Shown here: positions 45,443-52,792 of the stretch, in pieces
Layout: every line of letters begins with the position of its first letter
Position numbering within the stretch: position 1 is the stretch's first letter
Position numbers and translations under genes: made by a program
Notes under the pieces: generated by a model
What the model saw: only the letters and a program-made list of their open reading frames with translations
What the model was told of the DNA's origin: nothing
The model's database searches: none
Assembly (NCBI RefSeq): GCF_002998925.1
Contig: NZ_CP027228.1
Location: 1,550,001 to 1,614,000, forward strand
Source of the DNA: Mogibacterium diversum
Lineage (GTDB): Bacteria; Bacillota; Clostridia; Peptostreptococcales; Anaerovoracaceae
Reading direction: 5' to 3'
DNA length: 64,000 nt

Positions 45443-45478
45443 AAAGCGGCTAAGGTGTTAAAAACCTTAGCCGCTTTT
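45443..45478. terminator. Bidirectional terminator between exporter operon and yitT-like gene
   Basis: A 14-bp perfect stem AAAGCGGCTAAGGT/ACCTTAGCCGCTTT with a 7-nt loop and T/A-rich flanks serves the convergent genes ending at 45412 and 45503. Confidence 0.93.
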
Positions 45479-45502
45479 CATATGCTTTAAATTCAAATTT
45501 AT

Positions 45503-46402
45503 CTATTTCTGCTCTAGATATCTCTTCTCACGGCTGAAGCCTCTGCCGTGAACACTGCCAACCTTGCTAAGGATGATAAAGGCATCCGGGTCGAGGTCAT
45601 GAACGAGCTTTTCGACCTTGTATAGCTCTCTCGAGGATATAATAGTCATCACGATATCAGTCTCTCTTCCTAGGTAACCGGTCTTACCGTGAAGCAGTGT
45701 AGCGCTTCGGTCAATGTCGTGAAGAATAGCATTTGTAATCTCTTCAGAAGCCTTAGTTACAATCTCAAGTTTAGTCTTAGCTGCTCCTATAGCGAGGAGT
45801 CTATCGAGAGTAATTGTATACACAAGCACGAGCACGATTCCGTACAAGCTGGTGCGCTTTGGAGAGAACATCATCTGTCCAATCAAGATTATAAAGTCAA
45901 ATACATATAGGCTGACGGAAACAGGCACTTTAAAATATTTATTGAGAACGAGCGGAGGAATATCCATACCGCCAGTGCTAGCACCAATTCTAATAATCAG
46001 CGCGAGTGAAGTTCCTATGCACAGACCGCCGAATAATGACGCGAGAAACATGTCATTTGTAAGGACGAAGCTACCTACGAGCTTCTGCAAAAATCCGAGG
46101 ATAGTCGGGAATGCGAATGTGCTTATCATCGTGGTGAGTGCGAACTCTTTGCCGAGCAGCCCAAAACCTATGACAAACATGACTGCGTTGAACATTCCGA
46201 CGAACAGAGAAATGGTTATGCCAAAATGGTGATTCATTATAATCGCAATACCCGTAGTTCCGCCGGTGATAAGGCCAGTCGGGAGTATGAAGAATGCAAC
46301 ACCGATAGCATAAATGAAGTTTCCCAATATGACAGTTAGTGCATTTCGCAGGAACTGCTTACTAAAAATGTAGCTAGAAAAGCTGGAATTAGTGTCTTTC
46401 AT
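45503..46402 (-). CDS. YitT family membrane protein (DUF161 + DUF2179)
   Basis: 299-residue protein. Five or six hydrophobic helices (about 15-205) include GNFIYAIGVAFFILPTG and GLITGGTTGIAIIMNHHFG, and SLALIIRIGASTGGMDI marks the YitT repeat. A C-terminal soluble DUF2179 domain (about 225-295) has VTKASEEITNAILHDI and VGSVHGRGFSREKR. The family is widespread in Firmicutes and its transport role is unsettled. The ATG at 46402 follows AAAGGAGAAAG; the open frame continues 21 codons upstream without support. Confidence 0.88.
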   Translation of the reverse strand: MKDTNSSFSSYIFSKQFLRNALTVILGNFIYAIGVAFFILPTGLITGGTTGIAIIMNHHFGITISLFVGMFNAVMFVIGFGLLGKEFALTTMISTFAFPTILGFLQKLVGSFVLTNDMFLASLFGGLCIGTSLALIIRIGASTGGMDIPPLVLNKYFKVPVSVSLYVFDFIILIGQMMFSPKRTSLYGIVLVLVYTITLDRLLAIGAAKTKLEIVTKASEEITNAILHDIDRSATLLHGKTGYLGRETDIVMTIISSRELYKVEKLVHDLDPDAFIILSKVGSVHGRGFSREKRYLEQK

Positions 46403-46486
46403 TATCTTTCTCCTTTTATTATCATCAAAGACTTTACATGTAGATAGCAACCATGTCAACAGCATGAAACGGATTGAGAGAAATTA

Positions 46487-46528
46487 AATCAAAAACAAAA
46501 TGAACCGCTGCTTGGCGTCAGCGGTTCA
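46487..46528 (-). terminator. Orphan minus-strand terminator in the yitT-ndk gap
   Basis: A 10-bp perfect stem TGAACCGCTG/CAGCGGTTCA (46501-46510 with 46519-46528) is followed, on the minus strand, by TTTTGTTTTTGATTT. Nothing annotated on that strand ends here: the next minus gene starts downstream of it. It may end an unseen RNA from the 46529-46805 gap or shield yitT from upstream transcription. Confidence 0.55.
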
Positions 46529-46805
46529 TTTCTACTACGAAATTATTTAATTAAGAAAGAACAATCAAAAGAAAATGTTTTATGCACTTAATTCCTTTTG
46601 CACCATTATACTAACATTCGATTATGACGATTCTGTAATGGTTTGCTATTGTGTTGGTGTATCGTATATATCAATAAGCACAAAATCCATGATAAAATGT
46701 GAACGGGAAGTCGGGAAACTACGTGAAATGACCATATGGATATGGTATAAACTATAGAAGAGTATTTAAGAGAATTCAAATAAAGTATTTAAAAGGAGAA
46801 GAACT
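46529..46805. other. Intergenic leader before ndk
   Basis: AT-rich 277 bp with no convincing gene; a 60-codon plus-strand frame at 46575-46757 has no ribosome site and no family match. An AAAAGGAG ribosome site for ndk sits at its end. A -10-like TATAAA occurs near 46745, without a clear -35. Confidence 0.4.
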
Positions 46806-47210
46806 ATGGGTATTGAAAAGACATACATTATGCTTAAGCCAGACTGCGTTAAGAGAGGCCTTATGGGGGAGGTCATTTCAAGAATTGAGAGAAAGGGCTA
46901 CAAGATTGTTGATGCGAAGATGATGAATCTCGATGAGGCAATTCTAAAGGAGCACTATGCGCACCTCGCTGATAAGCCTTTCTTCCCAGAAATTGTATCA
47001 TTTATGACATCTGGCCCAGTCCTCGGAATGATTGTTGAAGGCGAGAATGCAGTCCAGGGAATGAGAATTATCATGGGCGTGACTAAGTTCGAAGAAGCTA
47101 CAGCTGGGACTATTCGTGGCGATTTTGCACACAGCACTAGCGAGAACTTGATTCATGGATCTGATTCCCTAGAGAATGCAGAGATAGAGATTAAGCGTTT
47201 CTTCGGCTAA
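46806..47210 (+). CDS. ndk: Nucleoside diphosphate kinase
   Basis: 134-residue Ndk, which moves gamma-phosphate from ATP to other NDPs via a phosphohistidine. It starts EKTYIMLKPDCVKRGLMGEV and has the family GPVLGMIVEGENAV segment. The active-site histidine lies in AHSTSENLIHGSDS with the NxxHGSD signature. AAAAGGAG precedes the ATG. It is 43 bp upstream of the LysR gene and may be co-transcribed with it. Confidence 0.97.
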   Translation: MGIEKTYIMLKPDCVKRGLMGEVISRIERKGYKIVDAKMMNLDEAILKEHYAHLADKPFFPEIVSFMTSGPVLGMIVEGENAVQGMRIIMGVTKFEEATAGTIRGDFAHSTSENLIHGSDSLENAEIEIKRFFG

Positions 47211-47253
47211 GTTAATCAATAAGGCTTAAGATTCATCGAAAGAGGCTCGGTAC

Positions 47254-48168
47254 ATGACGTTAAACCAACTACTTTATATTATTACAATAGCTGACGAGGG
47301 TTCGCTCAATAAAGCGGCGGAGAAGCTCTACATGACCCAGCCATCGCTTACCAGTTCTTTGCGAGAGGTTGAGTCGGAGCTTGGCGTGACCATTTTCCGC
47401 AGAACTGGTAGAGGTGTCACTGTGACTAACGATGGTGCAGAGTTCCTGCAGAATGCCAGACATCTATATAGCCAGTACGAATCGCTGATGGGCAAGTACT
47501 CGGATGAGGGAGGGCTTAAAACGAAGTTCGGGGTTTCAACGCAGCATTACTCATTTGCGATAAAGGCTTTTGTGGAGATGGTAAAGAAATTCGACATGAA
47601 TGAGTACGATTTCGCTATCCGGGAGACCAAGACACAAGAGGTAATCGACGATGTCGTGTCGCTAAAAAGCGAACTTGGTATCATCTACCTGAGTGATTTC
47701 AATCGTCAGGCTATCTCCAAGGTACTTAGACAGAATGGGCTTGAGTTTGTGCCGCTAATTGACTGCAACGCATATGCTTACGTTTGGAAAAATCATCCGC
47801 TGGCAAATCGCAAGAGCGTGAGCTTCGATGACCTTGCGGATTATCCGAACATGACGTTTGATCAAGGAGATAATTCGACTCTTTATTTTGCGGAGGAGCT
47901 TTTCGCAGATATCAATCATCATCATATGATTAAGGTAAACGATAGAGCGACTATGCTCAATCTGATGCAAGGATTATTCGGTTACACAGTGTGCTCGGGC
48001 ATCATCTGTGAGGAGCTTAATGGTGACGACTGCAACATGGTGCCAATTAAAGACGAACGCGTGGATACTGAAGGAGCTATGCAAATCGGGTATATAATGA
48101 AGAAGAATTCCATCTTGAGCAAGATGGCGGAGCTATACATAAAAGAGATGAAAGCATATCTGAGCTAA
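47254..48168 (+). CDS. LysR family transcriptional regulator
   Basis: 304-residue regulator. The N-terminal winged HTH reads MTLNQLLYIITIADEGSLNK and continues TQPSLTSSLREVESELG, followed by the dimerisation helix and a two-lobed periplasmic-binding-like effector domain (about 90-300, e.g. GLFGYTVCSGIICEEL). An O-acetylhomoserine sulfhydrylase gene lies 200 bp downstream on the same strand. Many LysR proteins control sulfur assimilation, so regulation of that gene is a plausible inference, but a strong terminator separates the two. Confidence 0.9.
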   Translation: MTLNQLLYIITIADEGSLNKAAEKLYMTQPSLTSSLREVESELGVTIFRRTGRGVTVTNDGAEFLQNARHLYSQYESLMGKYSDEGGLKTKFGVSTQHYSFAIKAFVEMVKKFDMNEYDFAIRETKTQEVIDDVVSLKSELGIIYLSDFNRQAISKVLRQNGLEFVPLIDCNAYAYVWKNHPLANRKSVSFDDLADYPNMTFDQGDNSTLYFAEELFADINHHHMIKVNDRATMLNLMQGLFGYTVCSGIICEELNGDDCNMVPIKDERVDTEGAMQIGYIMKKNSILSKMAELYIKEMKAYLS

Positions 48169-48210
48169 GCTCAATATAAAGTAAGGCGAGAATATGTAAT
48201 ATATTCACAA

Positions 48211-48253
48211 GAGTGAGTTATAGTTTTATCCTATAACTCACTCTTATTTTTTT
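48211..48253 (+). terminator. Terminator after the LysR gene
   Basis: A 13-bp perfect stem GAGTGAGTTATAG/CTATAACTCACTC with a 7-nt loop, then TTATTTTTTT. Confidence 0.95.
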
Positions 48254-48370
48254 GAATTAGACAGATGCATATCTATACCATATAATTCAACCATAGCAAA
48301 ACAGATGCGGCTCACAGGGAGGCCACAGATAACATAAAATTAAAATGAAACACAGAAAGGGGATATACAG

Positions 48371-49675
48371 ATGAGCGATATTAGAGATTCAAAAAATTGG
48401 GGATTTAACACTAAACAGGTACAGGCAGGACAGGAGCATGCGGATCCAGCTACTGGCGCAAGATGCGTGCCTATCTATCAGTCGGCTTCATACGCATTCG
48501 ACAGTGCGGATTCAGCAGAGGCAAGATTTGCTCTAAGGGAAGCTGGTTCCATTTATTCGAGACTCGGGAATCCTACTAACGATGTACTCGAAGCAAGAGT
48601 CGCAGCACTTGAAGGTGGATCGGCAGCGCTAGCGGTTGCTTCTGGAACGGCTGCAATCGTATATGCAATTCAGGCAGTAGCGCAGCACGGTGAGCATATC
48701 GTGGCGGTAAGAACGCTTTATGGCGGTTCATACAACTTGTTTGCAAATACCCTTCCGCTAGTTTCGGGAGTAACGACAACATTCGTTGAGTCAGATGATT
48801 ATGAGGGCTGGGAAGCAGCGATTCAGGACAATACCAAGGCTCTATATATCGAAGTAGTTGGGAATCCAAACTCCAACGTTACAGATATTGAACGAATCGC
48901 AGAAATCGCACATAGACATGGGCTTCCGCTAATCGTTGACTCAACATTTACACCACCATACTTGATTAAGCCATTTGAGCACGGCGCAGATGTGGTTATC
49001 CACTCAGCTACTAAGTTCTTTGGTGGTCACGGTTCAACAATCGGTGGATTAATCGTAGATGGTGGAAAATTTGACTGGAGTGCATCTGGTAAATACCCAT
49101 GGATTGCTGAGCCAAATCCATCATATCACGGACTAAACTTCTATGAAGCTGTTGGTCCTGCTGCATTTGCGGTATACTGCAGAGCTATACTGCTTAGAGA
49201 CGGTGGTGCGTCACTTTCAGCCTTTGATGCCTTCCTTCTACTTCAGGGAATTGAGACACTTTCTCTCAGAGTTGAGCGCCATGTAAGCAATGCTCTTGAG
49301 ATAGTAGAGTACCTCGACAAGCACCCACAGGTTGAGAGAGTTCATCATCCATCGCTACCTAGTGAGCCATCACATGAGATTTATAAGAAGTACTTCCCTA
49401 AGGGCGCAGGTTCGATTTTCACTTTCGACCTAAAGGGTGGTAGAGATGATGCGAAGAAGTTCATCGACAATCTGCCTATCTTCTCAGACCTTGCAAATGT
49501 AGCTGACGTAAAGTCGCTTGTAATTCACCCAGCGAGTACAACTCATTCGCAGCTGAGCGAGGAAGAGCTATACGCACAGGGCATCACACCTTCAACAATC
49601 AGATTATCCATCGGAATCGAGGATGTTGAGGATCTGAAGGCAGCGCTAGATGTAGCTTTTGAGGCAATTAAGTAA
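48371..49675 (+). CDS. metY: O-acetylhomoserine sulfhydrylase (MetY-type)
   Basis: PLP enzyme joining O-acetylhomoserine with sulfide (or methanethiol) to give homocysteine (or methionine). The 434 residues match the Cys/Met-metabolism family at MetY length: GFNTKQVQAGQEHADPATGA, YSRLGNPTNDVLEARVAALE, and the PLP lysine in HSATKFFGGHGS (Lys215). AAAGGGG precedes the ATG. The 117-bp leader has a small hairpin (GGCTC/GAGGCC) but no recognisable SAM riboswitch. The nearby LysR protein may regulate it. Confidence 0.93.
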   Translation: MSDIRDSKNWGFNTKQVQAGQEHADPATGARCVPIYQSASYAFDSADSAEARFALREAGSIYSRLGNPTNDVLEARVAALEGGSAALAVASGTAAIVYAIQAVAQHGEHIVAVRTLYGGSYNLFANTLPLVSGVTTTFVESDDYEGWEAAIQDNTKALYIEVVGNPNSNVTDIERIAEIAHRHGLPLIVDSTFTPPYLIKPFEHGADVVIHSATKFFGGHGSTIGGLIVDGGKFDWSASGKYPWIAEPNPSYHGLNFYEAVGPAAFAVYCRAILLRDGGASLSAFDAFLLLQGIETLSLRVERHVSNALEIVEYLDKHPQVERVHHPSLPSEPSHEIYKKYFPKGAGSIFTFDLKGGRDDAKKFIDNLPIFSDLANVADVKSLVIHPASTTHSQLSEEELYAQGITPSTIRLSIGIEDVEDLKAALDVAFEAIK

Positions 49676-50105
49676 ACTGAGCAGCTTGACTGTATAAGTA
49701 AATCAAGCATAGCGACATACCTTACAAGTGTATAAGGATCAACCCGCAAGTGTACACTTAGGGAAACCGACATAACATAACATATACTAAACCGACATAA
49801 TAGAGTATATGCAGGAGCAGGACGAAAGTCCTGCTTTTGTGTTTCATTAGCAAGATAGCATCAAGACAATCGGAAGCGATAAAAGAAATACCACTACTGC
49901 TCTAACTAATCAAAGAATAATTGTTATGCTTGCTTCGAATATTGAATTAATAAGGAGATATTTCTATAATATCTATAATTAAATAGCAGATTTGATATCT
50001 TATATGTCTTTGCTTTTCGCAATTAAGAATCAGAAAGATAAAAGTAATGAGAGAAGTAAGAGAAATAATACGAGGAATACAAGAAACGAGAGAAAAGGAA
50101 TCGAA
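49676..50105. other. 430-bp gap between metY and the selenoprotein-like gene
   Basis: Holds the metY terminator (49816-49837), a 12-bp direct repeat AAACCGACATAA at 49764-49775 and 49789-49800, and a strongly purine-rich stretch (about 50030-50105, many AGA/GAA) just before the next start. No gene is convincing in it. No clear promoter was found. Confidence 0.5.
49816..49840 (+). terminator. Terminator after metY
   Basis: An 8-bp perfect stem AGCAGGAC/GTCCTGCT with a GAAA loop and a TTTTGTG tail. It is nearly identical to the terminator at 50701. Confidence 0.88.
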
Positions 50106-50633
50106 ATGATTTATTTAAACGAAAATGCCGTAAAATATATCAATAATATGGGCTTCTCGGACATTATCATCGATGTTATAAAATTTACGAGCTGATGCGC
50201 GCCTCCTAAGATGGAGATGTCAGTAGGTTTTGCTGACAAGGGTAAGGATGCAAATTATTACATCGAGCGGGGATACCGTGTGGAAGAAAGTGAACTCGGC
50301 AAGGTCTATTATCCGAGGCGAAAAGTTGTCAAGGTTGGGAATATAGGGATTAGATATGAAGAGAAGCCGTGGCTCAGCAGCTTTGAGATAGATGGACTCA
50401 GACCGGCAAAGCCTCGGGGGAAGAATTACAGCCGAAGCATGCAGCTGATACTACAGTATGCGAGGGCGTTTGACGGGATAAGGCGCAAGGATGTGATAGA
50501 CCTTTGCAAGCTCACTCCCTCGCAGTCAAGCAAGCTGCTCGGCCGAATCGTAGATGGTGGATACCTTAAGGCGCAGGGCGCAGGAAGAGCTACTCGCTAT
50601 GTGCTGACTGAAGAGGGAAAGAAGTATAGGTGA
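50106..50633 (+). CDS. Probable selenoprotein: CC/Se-motif (HesB-like) domain fused to a winged-helix domain, UGA at codon 30
   Basis: Read through an in-frame TGA (50193-50195), the frame gives 175 residues. The N-terminal part (1-105) has ends-in-FTS, then U-Cys-Ala-Pro-Pro, and later GYRVEESELGKVYY and a strand SFEIDGL, matching the CC/Se-motif family where Sec or Cys precedes Cys. A SECIS-like hairpin follows the UGA. Residues about 106-175 form a winged helix (RRKDVIDLCKLTPSQSSKLL, then GRATRYVLTEEGKKYR). AAAAGGAA precedes the ATG. The 5' part is AT-rich and the 3' part GC-rich. Alternatively it is a pseudogene with a C-to-A nonsense change, or two separate frames. The role is unknown; a redox-responsive regulator is one idea. 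Confidence 0.75.
50193..50238 (+). promoter_or_regulatory. UGA codon and bacterial SECIS-like hairpin
   Basis: After UGA (50193-50195), TGTCAG (50218-50223) pairs with CTGACA (50233-50238). U-G and A-U pairs extend the stem, leaving an apical loop GGTTT. The loop opens with GG about 30 nt after the UGA, inside the usual 16-37 nt range, and resembles the GGUCU loop of the E. coli fdhF element bound by SelB. Confidence 0.7.
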
Positions 50634-50700
50634 TGCCTTCGTCAGAGCCGATTCTACGAGTGCACTCGAGAGATAATAACATGAAAAATTTAAACTTTAG

Positions 50701-50724
50701 AGCAGGGCAAAAGTCCTGCTTTTG
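50701..50724 (+). terminator. Terminator after the selenoprotein-like gene
   Basis: An 8-bp stem AGCAGGGC/GTCCTGCT (one G-T) with an AAAA loop and a TTTTGTG tail, 67 bp after the stop. Confidence 0.88.
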
Positions 50725-50846
50725 TGATTTGCGAAAATGTAGAACATAAGGGGTGAAGCAGCGCGTAGCTTGATTTAGTAAGAAAAATATTATATAGTAT
50801 AGAGAATTTACGGTGTTTGTTCAATTTGCGTAAAGGAGGGCGATAA

Positions 50847-52556
50847 ATGTCAAGAAAAGCTAAGAATTTAGCTGACTCGAATAAACATTGGTGTCATAAA
50901 GCATTATCTTTCCTATGTATGTCAATGCTCATTTTTAGTTTTTGCATCGTAGGAAATGCCTCAACTGAAGTAGCGTCTAACAGTGAGTCTGTAGCAAACG
51001 GAACATCTGCTGAATCTAGACAAAGTGAAACAGGAACACAAGCGAATCAGAGCAATGCATCATCGCAAGCAACCGATAGCGGAACAAGCGCAAAGGCACT
51101 TGACGATAATCGCGAGACAAGGGCTACAGCTTCGGCGGCAAGTAACAGGATTGCAGATGCACCATCTGTTTCAGGCACATGGAAGCGAGAAGCCGGTGGA
51201 TGGCGATTCTACAGCAATTCTGGTGTAATGCAGAAGGGGTTCTGCTACATTAGCGGCAAGAAGTATTACTTCGGACCAAGCGATGGGCTCATGAAAACTG
51301 GTTGGCAGAAGGTTGGTAGGTATTATTACTATTTAGGCTCTGCTGACGATGGTTCGGTAAAGACTGGTTGGCATAACATAGGTGGGTCATGGTATTACTT
51401 CCAGATTAACGGGGTAATGTCATATGGAATGGTAGATGTAGGATCTTCAGTATACTACTTCGGTTCTTCCGGCGATGGAGCTATGAAAACTGGCTGGCAG
51501 GTAATATATGACCTTTACTACTACTTTGGTGGCGCTAATGACGGAGCTATGAAGACAGGCTGGCAGCAGATAGGTGGTTCCTGGTATTGTTTCGATAGTA
51601 CGGGATATATGTATTCTGGTAGACAGTCTATAAGCGGTAAGAATTACTACCTTGGTTCGGCGAGTGATGGCTCGATGAAGACAGGTTGGCAGAAGGTCGA
51701 TAATGACTGGATGTGCTTAAATGGTGCAGGAGATGGCTCTGCGAAGACAGGCTGGAATTCAATCGGCGGATATTGGTACTACTTCGATAGTTATGGCATC
51801 ATGAAGACAGGCTTGCAGACTATAGCGGGAAGCCTATACTATCTCGGTGGCTCTAATGACGGCTCGATGAAGACAGGCTGGCAGAAAGTCAATGGCAATT
51901 GGTACTATTTAAATGGATCTGGTGCTGCACTTACAGGCTGGCAGCAGATTGGTGGCTCCTGGTACTACTTTGAAAATGACCATGTTCTCGTAAGTGATAC
52001 GGTTAAACAGATAGCTGGAAGCACTTACGTGTTCAATGCAGATGGCGTCATGATGACGAAGTCATTCTATTTTAAAGGCAAGAAGTACCTTACAGATGCA
52101 TCTGGCGCAGTTATAGGTGAGGGGTCAAATGCCAACGTTATCGAATACGGCAAGAAGTTCCTCGGAGAGAATGGAAATAGATTCAACGATTGGTACTATA
52201 ATGGAAACACTGCTTATCGTACATGGTCTTGGTGCAACACCTTTGTGTCGTATGTAATGTATCAATGCGGAGTTAACTTTAAGAAGAATGCTTATGTGCC
52301 TTACTCAGAGGAGTGGATGCATAACAACTACAAGTGGGTTGACTTCAAGGATGCAAAAGCTGGTGATGTAATCGTTTTCTGCTGGACAGGAGAGGGAAAT
52401 AACAGTGGACGCGGAAATAGAGATCACATTGGCTTCCTCATTTCTAGAAATGCAGATGGTACATTCACAACACTTGAGGGAAATACGAATAACGGCGTTG
52501 TTGCAATTAGGACCAGGCGTTCAAAGAATATCAGAAATATCTTTAGCCCAAGATAA
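50847..52556 (+). CDS. Secreted CHAP-type cell-wall hydrolase with choline-binding-like repeats
   Basis: 569-residue exported protein. An N-terminal hydrophobic segment (LSFLCMSMLIFSFCIVGNA) is followed by a Ser/Thr/Ala/Gln-rich linker (about 40-105). About a dozen ~20-residue repeats with GW and YY(F/L) cores (about 110-420, e.g. MKTGWQQIGGSWYCFD) follow, the pattern of choline/cell-wall-binding repeats. A C-terminal CHAP domain (about 428-569) has catalytic Cys463 in WSWCNTFVSYV, His527 in RDHIGF and a following EGNTN. It would cleave peptidoglycan amide or peptide bonds. The lic genes just downstream make phosphocholine, the usual ligand of such repeats. GGAGGG precedes the ATG. Confidence 0.88.
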   Translation: MSRKAKNLADSNKHWCHKALSFLCMSMLIFSFCIVGNASTEVASNSESVANGTSAESRQSETGTQANQSNASSQATDSGTSAKALDDNRETRATASAASNRIADAPSVSGTWKREAGGWRFYSNSGVMQKGFCYISGKKYYFGPSDGLMKTGWQKVGRYYYYLGSADDGSVKTGWHNIGGSWYYFQINGVMSYGMVDVGSSVYYFGSSGDGAMKTGWQVIYDLYYYFGGANDGAMKTGWQQIGGSWYCFDSTGYMYSGRQSISGKNYYLGSASDGSMKTGWQKVDNDWMCLNGAGDGSAKTGWNSIGGYWYYFDSYGIMKTGLQTIAGSLYYLGGSNDGSMKTGWQKVNGNWYYLNGSGAALTGWQQIGGSWYYFENDHVLVSDTVKQIAGSTYVFNADGVMMTKSFYFKGKKYLTDASGAVIGEGSNANVIEYGKKFLGENGNRFNDWYYNGNTAYRTWSWCNTFVSYVMYQCGVNFKKNAYVPYSEEWMHNNYKWVDFKDAKAGDVIVFCWTGEGNNSGRGNRDHIGFLISRNADGTFTTLEGNTNNGVVAIRTRRSKNIRNIFSPR

Positions 52557-52615
52557 TGCTTATATCAAAAACATCAATGCAGCGAGTCGGGTAACGGCAA
52601 GCTTATAGCGAACAT

Positions 52616-52656
52616 AAATACTAGGCAGAAGCAATATGTGCAGCCTAGTATTTTTT
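52616..52656 (+). terminator. Terminator after the CHAP hydrolase
   Basis: An 11-bp stem AAATACTAGGC/GCCTAGTATTT (52616-52626 with 52643-52653) and a T-run of six, 60 bp past the stop. Confidence 0.9.
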
Positions 52657-52716
52657 GTGCATTGGAAACGAAGCGAGGTAAACGGCGTCTTAAATTGTGT
52701 TCATTAAATACAAATA

Positions 52717-52745
52717 TTGCATGTTCATGAAAATAGTGATATTGT
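52717..52745 (+). promoter_or_regulatory. Probable lic promoter
   Basis: TTGCAT (52717-52722), 17 bp, TATTGT (52740-52745), about 48 bp before the lic fusion gene. It is a moderate match. Confidence 0.5.
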
Positions 52746-52792
52746 ATATATCGAACAAAGTAAGTTATTATAAAATTAATTCATGATAAGTA

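Noticed and set aside
46575..46757. 60-codon plus-strand frame before ndk
   Set aside because: No ribosome site, unusual composition, no similarity recognised.
48254..48370. SAM riboswitch in the metY leader
   Set aside because: Leader is only 117 bp and lacks the conserved core of SAM-I or the other SAM classes I know; only a small hairpin is visible.
49764..49800. Direct repeat AAACCGACATAA as a CRISPR or integration site
   Set aside because: Only two 12-bp copies, 25 bp apart, with no array, cas gene or integrase.
49992..50195. 67-codon frame ending at the TGA, taken as its own small gene
   Set aside because: Its ribosome site and conserved start support ATG 50106, and the frame continues in step past the TGA into matching family sequence; treated as one recoded gene.
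50211..50633. 140-codon frame starting at ATG 50211 as a separate gene
   Set aside because: No good ribosome site, and the ATG lies inside the conserved motif region; it is the downstream part of the same protein.
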